Below are positions 59,063 through 64,000 of a stretch of DNA of 64,000 nucleotides, in pieces; position 1 is the first letter of the stretch, and each line of letters opens with the position of its first letter. The notes below the pieces were generated by a model. That model did not search any database. It saw nothing but the letters and a program-made list of their open reading frames with translations, and had not been told where the DNA came from. The position numbers were made by a program, and so were the translations under genes. This DNA comes from Ailurus styani (lineage: Eukaryota; Chordata; Mammalia; Carnivora; Ailuridae), in contig LNAC01000019.1 in NCBI GenBank assembly GCA_002007465.1, positions 393,446 through 457,445 of the forward strand. The letters are read 5' to 3'.

Positions 59063-59754
59063 AAGAAAACAAAGGGACTGGGTATAATATTTATTTAGTT
59101 AATTATTAATTAAATTTTTAATTTACTAATTTAAGGTGACTATACTTATTTGGAGTTTCTATGCTTCCAACCTAGGAAGTAAATTGCTTTATTAAAATAT
59201 TCTTCTCAAGAAATTGGAAAGAAATATCTTTTGAATTATGTATGGTGAGTTCAATAAAAACTGCCGCTGTGCTCTTAAGTTTTAAGAGTTTTTTGTGCTA
59301 TTGTGTTCTTTCAAAGTAAGAGCATTCAGACTAAGGTAAGAGGAGTATTTGTCTTTTGTCAGCATAGAGTCATGTTAATGGATTTAATCTGGCCATCCTG
59401 AGAGTCAAACCTTCAGAGAAAAATTAAAGGCATATTTTTAGAATGGAAAACTTAAAATTAGCCAAAATACCCCAATCTTACAAAGACAATGTTTGCATAA
59501 CTTGTAGTATATAGATTGTCACCCACAAGGACACACACACAGGCTTTTTTTCCAGATGTTTTGTCATTTTTAAAAACTGTTGAATCATTTTCTTTGTCAT
59601 GTATTCTGGCAAGTTTTTCTTGTGACTATTAATTACTATATGTTTATTTTATAACCTATAGCCATATTTTGTGAAGATTATAATAGATTTCACTTGATCT
59701 TATTGAGTTTTATTACTATGCAATTGCTCCCCTGAAAATAATGATAATGTGATA
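59063..59754. other. Unassigned AT-rich DNA (spacer of the inverted repeat)
   Basis: No recognised gene or repeat. Confidence 0.4.
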
Positions 59755-60055
59755 CTTTTCATAATTATGCATCTATCATTTAGGATGTGACTTTATGATA
59801 TCTTTTTCTTGACTTTTGCATTGGCTAGAACTTTTAAGTCATTAGATAATAATGATAATGATGGACATTGTTGTTTTTCCATTAATTTTAATGTTATTAT
59901 GCACTGCTAATGCTTGTTTTAAGTTTTTTCTTCCAAGTTTTCTAGATGTCTTTATGAAGATGGTTATTTTTTAGTTATATTAAGTACCTTTTCAACATCT
60001 ATTGAAATAATTTATATTTTACTTGATCTATTTCATTCCCAACTTAAATCTTTAT
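59755..60055 (-). mobile_element. Old LINE-1 ORF2 scrap, antisense
   Basis: 'cattggctagaacttttaag', 'gatggacattgttgttt' and 'caacatctattgaaataatt' are antisense L1 reverse-transcriptase-region phrases. Very decayed. Confidence 0.6.
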
Positions 60056-60062
60056 TCCTCTT

Positions 60063-60121
60063 TGGGGAACCTGGGTGGTTAGTTGGTAAAGCATTTGACT
60101 TCAGCACAGGTCAGGATCTCA
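60063..60121 (+). mobile_element. Truncated Can-SINE head at a rearrangement breakpoint
   Basis: 'ggggaacctgggtggttagt' and 'ggtcaggatctcag' are the first 58 bp of a Can-SINE. The body stops at 'ctcag', where the inverted arm begins. The 3' part and tail are gone. Confidence 0.88.
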
Positions 60122-60327
60122 GGCACCCCAAAACATTTTTTTACTATACCAAAATAAAAATATATTAACGTCTTTAGTGAAACATTAAGATTCCCACAAC
60201 CTCTAATAAATTTCAAGAATATTTGACAGAAACAATGAAATTCAGACCTAAATGAGAGAGAATATCTAGAGCTGATACAAACTTCTTCAGATCTTGTACT
60301 GAAAGGAAGAATCATGGTCCTCCATGA
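60120..60327 (-). repeat. Arm B of a perfect 208-bp inverted duplication
   Basis: Reverse complement of 58652-58859 with no mismatch found by eye. It starts with the reverse complement of a SINE head ('caggcacccc') joined to another SINE head by a shared 'cagg', and ends at 'cctccatga'. Confidence 0.97.
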
Positions 60328-60724
60328 TATTTGCAACAATAAGCAAGGTCTGCCATTCTGGTTTAATAACTGAAGATAACTAGTGAAGCTTTGTTAGCCC
60401 CCCTAATTCTCCCTGATGCACTTAAGACTGGTCTTGAACTTAACGATTTACACACATGTCCTATTTAAGTATTGAGTCTGTACTGGGATTTGTGTTGGGG
60501 ACAAGCCCATTAGGAAGAAATTGACACCTTCAAAAATCCTAGAAGCTCAAGGTTTGCATCATTCAATGTAAATACTGTTCTTTCATCTGAGATTGTGTTG
60601 CTCTTGCATTTTTAGTGTTAAAATATCCTTAACAATAATTCCAGAAAGGGACAATTATGATAATAGATGGCCTTTCTTTTTATCATTCTTACTTCTTAAA
60701 AAATGCTAATATATACTGTATTAT
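60328..60724. other. Unassigned DNA
   Basis: No recognised gene or repeat. Confidence 0.4.
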
Positions 60725-60779
60725 TACTTTCAGAGGTAGAATTTACTGATCCATTAGATGCATATAAAACCCAGTGCTT

Positions 60780-60885
60780 GGAGGGTTTGTGCTATGGTGA
60801 GTGCTGTGAAAGCTGTAAGACTAATGATTCACAGACCTGTACTCCTCGGGCAAATAATAAACAAACAAACAAACAAACAAATAAA
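60780..60885 (+). mobile_element. Tiny LINE-1 3'-end insertion (about 105 bp)
   Basis: 'gagggtttgtgctatggtga', 'gctgtgaaagctgtaag' and 'gattcacagacctgtactcc' match the 3' terminus of the L1 at 1-672, followed by an (AAAC)n tail. Flanked by a diverged repeat of 'acccagtgct' on the left and 'tccctgtgct' on the right. Confidence 0.88.
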
Positions 60886-61202
60886 TCCCTGTGCTCATTA
60901 TTTCAACTGTCCTCCTTAATGCCCCCTCCTCCCACCACCTCCCCTCCAGCAAACCTCAGTTTGTTTCCTATAGTTAAGACTCTCTTATGGTTTGACTCTC
61001 TATTTTCATCTTATTTTAGTTTTCCTCCCCTTCCCCTATGTTCATGTGTTTTATTTCTTAAATTCCACATACGAACGAAATCACATGATAATTGTCTTTC
61101 TTTGATTGACTTATTACGCTTAGCATAATACCCTCTAGTTCCAGCTACGTCATTGCAAATGGCAAGATTTCATTCTTTTTGATGGCTGAGTAATATTCCT
61201 CT

Positions 61203-61205
<3 letters not shown>

Positions 61206-61246
<41 letters not shown>
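61206..61246. repeat. (TG)n microsatellite inside L1
   Basis: About 20 TG units at the L1 site homologous to 'cattgtatatatg'. Confidence 0.95.
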
Positions 61247-61248
<2 letters not shown>

Positions 61249-61539
61249 ATACTACAGCCTCTTTATCCATTCATCAGTTAATAGATATTTGGGCTATATT
61301 CTTGTTTCTCTTCAGATTACTCAAATATTTTGCCTTTTACCAAATTAAAATTTAATGTTTTATTTTTTAAAGTATCTGCAAAGCTTAATATTTTTAATAG
61401 ATATTTTAATATTTATTTGATCTAGGAGTGATCTGCCACTAAGTGTCTTACTAACTACTTATGCTCTATTGTGGTCTCTTTTGGGTTGTGGGGGAATAAA
61501 AATTATCCCTATGGGATTAGAGCTGGCAAATACTGAAAG

Positions 61540-61735
61540 TAATAATTATTCCTTATGCTTTTTTGTATTTCCAAAGTTTCCTATCATGAATACATGATGC
61601 TTTTAAGACCATGAAATAATGTTAAAATAACCATGAAACCAGAATATTTGCCAAACACAAATAAACTCAATTAGTACGATCCCATTTATATATTTTTTTA
61701 AATTACTGTGTACAAGTCTGGGAACAACTGCCTTA
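61540..61735 (+). mobile_element. Possible old L1M 3' UTR
   Basis: 'atgcttttttgtatttccaa', 'catgaatacatgatgctttt' and 'gtacgatcccatttatatat' resemble L1M 3'-UTR phrases. Confidence 0.4.
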
Positions 61736-62234
61736 AATATTCAGATTCAGGGTCTGCAAGAGGGAAGCAGTGAGCTCTCAATAACACAGTGTCCTGTTTG
61801 GGAGAGGAAGGGAAGGGGCATTTTGGAGTTCTCTGAAAATTCACCATCTAGGATAAATATTTAACATAAGGAACCTCACTTATTTGAGAGGCAGGAGAAT
61901 ACAGGAGGAGGCTAAGGAGGTCACACTGGGATTTTATGCTAGTTTACATTCTTAGCAAACTAAGAGGGTTTTAATCAGTTGAATGCGGTGTTGACCTGAG
62001 AGGTCATCAGTATCCTCTACAAAATAAGTTCTTGTGAGAAGAACAATATTAGAAAACTGCCTGGAAGTAGCTATGAGCTGTTGCCTCTGAGAGAGAAGCC
62101 ACAGTGCTGATGAGCAGACTATGCTGGGACAGCTGAAGAGTTAGAAAGATGAGACGAAAACTTCAAGGGGAGAGGCCACCACTAAGAGTTTCAAGATACC
62201 AAGAACCCTGTGTTTAAAGCAATCTGAAATCCTC
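61736..62234. other. Unassigned purine-rich DNA
   Basis: No recognised gene or repeat. Confidence 0.4.
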
Positions 62235-62470
62235 GTTAAAAGATAGGCTTTGGAGAGAGACAATGAAGAGTAGTAGATCCTGGTTTCACTATTAACTAGC
62301 TGTGAGGCCATGAAAATGCTCTGCAACCTCCCTCTGCCTCAGTAACTGAAGATGTGAAGAGTATAATATAAAACTCACAGGGTTGTCAGGAAGTTAAATA
62401 TATGTGCTTTTAGTATTAAATTAGCTAATGCATATAACTTGCTTATTAGCACACCATCATCCACATACTT
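62235..62470 (+). repeat. MIR SINE
   Basis: 'ataggctttggagagagaca', 'tggtttcactattaactagc', 'cctccctctgcctcagtaac' and 'aactcacagggttgtcagga' in MIR order. Confidence 0.9.
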
Positions 62471-62509
62471 AACTCCCCCAAAATACTATGTTATTGTTTT
62501 ATTTATTTA

Positions 62510-63163
62510 ATTTAAAAGTCTTTTATTGACCCTTTGTAAGTATGAGACACACTTAGTGATAGGAGATACAGTGAGTGGGTTAGCGAATAGTCATGGACCT
62601 TGCCTGTCTGGAGCTAAAAGTCTTGTGAAGGACATAGGTTTTAATTAAATAATAATACAAATAATATAATTACAAACTTCAGTAAGCATAATGGAAAAAA
62701 AACATGCATAGAACAATAACTCTGGGATCTTATATTGATCTAGTTTGGTGATGGTCACAGGAGACTCTCGGGAGAGACATGAAGGAGGTATAGAAATTAC
62801 TGAGGTAATGGAAGGAAGGAGAGGGGAACATGCCAGGCAGGTAGAACATTTTGTGCAAAGGTTCTGAAACAGGAGAAAGCAAGGTGTATTTATGGAACTG
62901 AAAGAAAGCCAAGGTTGTTAGAGATGGAGGAGATGGTAGAGCCAGAATGTTCAGAATCTTTTAGGACATAGTGAAGAGCTGACATTATTTTAAGAGTATC
63001 AGGAAACATTGAATAGGAAAATGTATAAAAATACATTTTCACATTTTTAAAATATTATTGTGGCTGCTGTTTAGAGATAAGATCGGAAGGGCAAGAAGAC
63101 TATTTAGAAGACTAAGTTGTTTGTGTCGATATAGGTGATAATTTTTTTCTAGATTCTACCATT
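62510..63163 (-). mobile_element. L2 LINE fragment, left part
   Basis: Antisense L2: 'gaccttgcctgtctggagct', 'gggaacatgccaggcaggta', 'ttgtgcaaaggttctgaaac' and 'attgtggctgctgtttagag' follow the L2 3' region. The young L1 at 63173 interrupts it. Confidence 0.85.
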
Positions 63164-63697
63164 AGATAGATGCTAGTTCCACAATAGCCAAACTGTGGAA
63201 GGAGCCCAGATGTCCATCGACAGATGAATGGATAAAGAAGATGTGGTATATATACATACAAAGGAATATTACTCAGCCATCAGAAATGATGAATACTAAC
63301 AGTTTACATTGATGTAGATGGAACTGGAGGGTATCATGCTAAGTGAAATAAGTCAATCGGAGAAAGACAATTATCATATGGTTTCACTCATATGTGGAAT
63401 ATAAGAAACAGTGCAGAGGACCATAAGGAGAGGGAGGGAAAACTGAATGGGAAGAAATCAGAGAGAGATAAACCATGAGAGACTGCTACTACAAGAAACA
63501 AACAGAGCATTGCTGGAGGGGTGGTGTGTGAGGGGATGATGTAATTGGGTGATGGGCATTAAGGAGGGCACGTGATGAGATGATCACTGGGTTTTATATG
63601 TAACTGATGAATTGTTGAACATTACATCTGAAACTCATGAAGTAGTGTGTGTTGGCTAATTGAATTTAAAAAAAGAATAAAACTATAAAGATAGATG
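63164..63697 (+). mobile_element. Young 5'-truncated LINE-1 3' end with TSD
   Basis: Body 63173-63688: ORF2 C-terminal DNA ('ccacaatagccaaactgtgg' onward), 3' UTR, end 'ggctaattgaatttaaaaaa'. TSD 'agatagatg' at 63164-63172 and 63689-63697. No intact ORF. Confidence 0.93.
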
Positions 63698-63880
63698 GCA
63701 GAATGACAGTTGCCTTTGAAGGGGTGGGAGGTTAACCAGAAATGGGTATCAGGGATCTTTTGGGGGTGATGACAATGCTCTATATCTTGATAGAGAGTTG
63801 GATGATATAGCTGTAAACATTTGCTAAACTCATTAAACTGTACACTTAAAACAAAAAGAAAACACTTCTATCTACATGAA
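63698..63880 (+). mobile_element. Old L1M 3' UTR
   Basis: 'gacagttgcctttgaagggg', 'gctctatatcttgatagaga' and 'aaactgtacacttaaaac' are typical of L1M 3' ends. Confidence 0.75.
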
Positions 63881-63884
63881 AGAA

Positions 63885-64000
63885 AAAAAAAGATAGAGGT
63901 TATTTATTGAGACAACAAACCTTGGCATAGGACAGGTTTTGGCATATAGGCTTTGAGATGCCTATTTGTTAGCTAAGTGGAGTCCTCAATTAAGCAACTG
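63885..64000 (-). mobile_element. L2 LINE fragment, right part (runs off the window)
   Basis: 'ggctttgagatgcctatttg' and 'ctaagtggagtcctcaatta' continue the antisense L2 of 62510-63163. Confidence 0.7.

Larger units (their letters stand above)
60725..61290 (-). mobile_element. 5'-truncated LINE-1, antisense, with a nested L1
   Basis: Antisense 3' UTR and ORF2 end ('tatagttaagactctcttat', 'ttgacttattacgcttagca', 'gatggctgagtaatattcc'). A sense L1 tail (60780-60885) and a (TG)n run interrupt it. The 141-residue frame 60703-61128 crosses both and is not a gene. Confidence 0.9.

Noticed and set aside
58505..60339. Two open frames on opposite strands with a shared peptide, suggesting a gene family
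   Set aside because: The shared part is explained fully by the 208-bp inverted duplication and ends in SINE head DNA; no start context, splice sites or known domain.
60703..61128. 141-residue plus-strand frame with Cys-rich start
   Set aside because: It crosses an antisense L1 and a tiny nested L1 tail; the Cys-rich part is L1 3' UTR DNA.

Overview
This window looks like mammalian nuclear DNA from a carnivore, most likely a caniform and probably a mustelid. That rests on about 19 tRNA-Lys-derived Can-SINE copies (heads like 'gcctgggtggctcagt', bodies with 'ggtcatgatctcaggg', tails like 'aaataaataaaatcttt') and on carnivore-type LINE-1 3' ends; the mustelid guess rests only on SINE wording such as 'cagtgggttaaagcc'. 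The DNA is AT-rich, has no CpG island, and I see no functional protein-coding exon, tRNA, rRNA, CRISPR array or operon. Nearly all open reading frames are short, lie in transposon remnants or microsatellites, or are chance frames. It is best read as intergenic or deep intronic DNA.

Layout: 1-9 kb holds a carnivore L1 3' end, a CCTT/CCAT microsatellite, a MIR, an LTR-like fragment, L2 pieces split by a young L1, and old L1M tails. 9-15 kb holds five Can-SINEs and an antisense L1. 15-20 kb is mostly unassigned with L2 remnants. 20.0-22.3 kb is an L1 whose 5' segment is inverted (twin priming). 22.9-24 kb has a TG repeat, a MIR and an L2. 24-28.6 kb is a 4.6-kb stretch in which I recognise no transposon. 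28.67-29.13 kb is a processed pseudogene of NDUFV3 (short, 10-kDa isoform), followed at once by three Can-SINEs that entered the same 14-bp target. 30-33 kb has MIRs; 34.2-36.5 kb is an unusually long L2; 37.6-39.2 kb is an old antisense L1. 40-46.6 kb has SINEs and L1 tails. 46.6-49.6 kb is unassigned. 49.7-55.3 kb is a pile of antisense L1s, two SINEs and a 125-bp polypyrimidine tract. 56.7-58.5 kb is an ancient MaLR-type LTR element. 58.65-60.33 kb carries a perfect 208-bp inverted duplication whose inner edge is a SINE head. 60.7-64 kb has nested L1s, a MIR and an antisense L2 split by a further L1.

I found no new gene system. The points most worth checking are the 208-bp identical inverted repeat, the triple SINE insertion at one target, the seamless twin-primed L1, the NDUFV3 retrocopy, and the different microsatellites that grew at one homologous spot in several L1 copies. 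Element boundaries are read by eye and can be off by tens of bases unless a target-site duplication (TSD) fixes them. Family names come from remembered consensus features, not from a repeat search.
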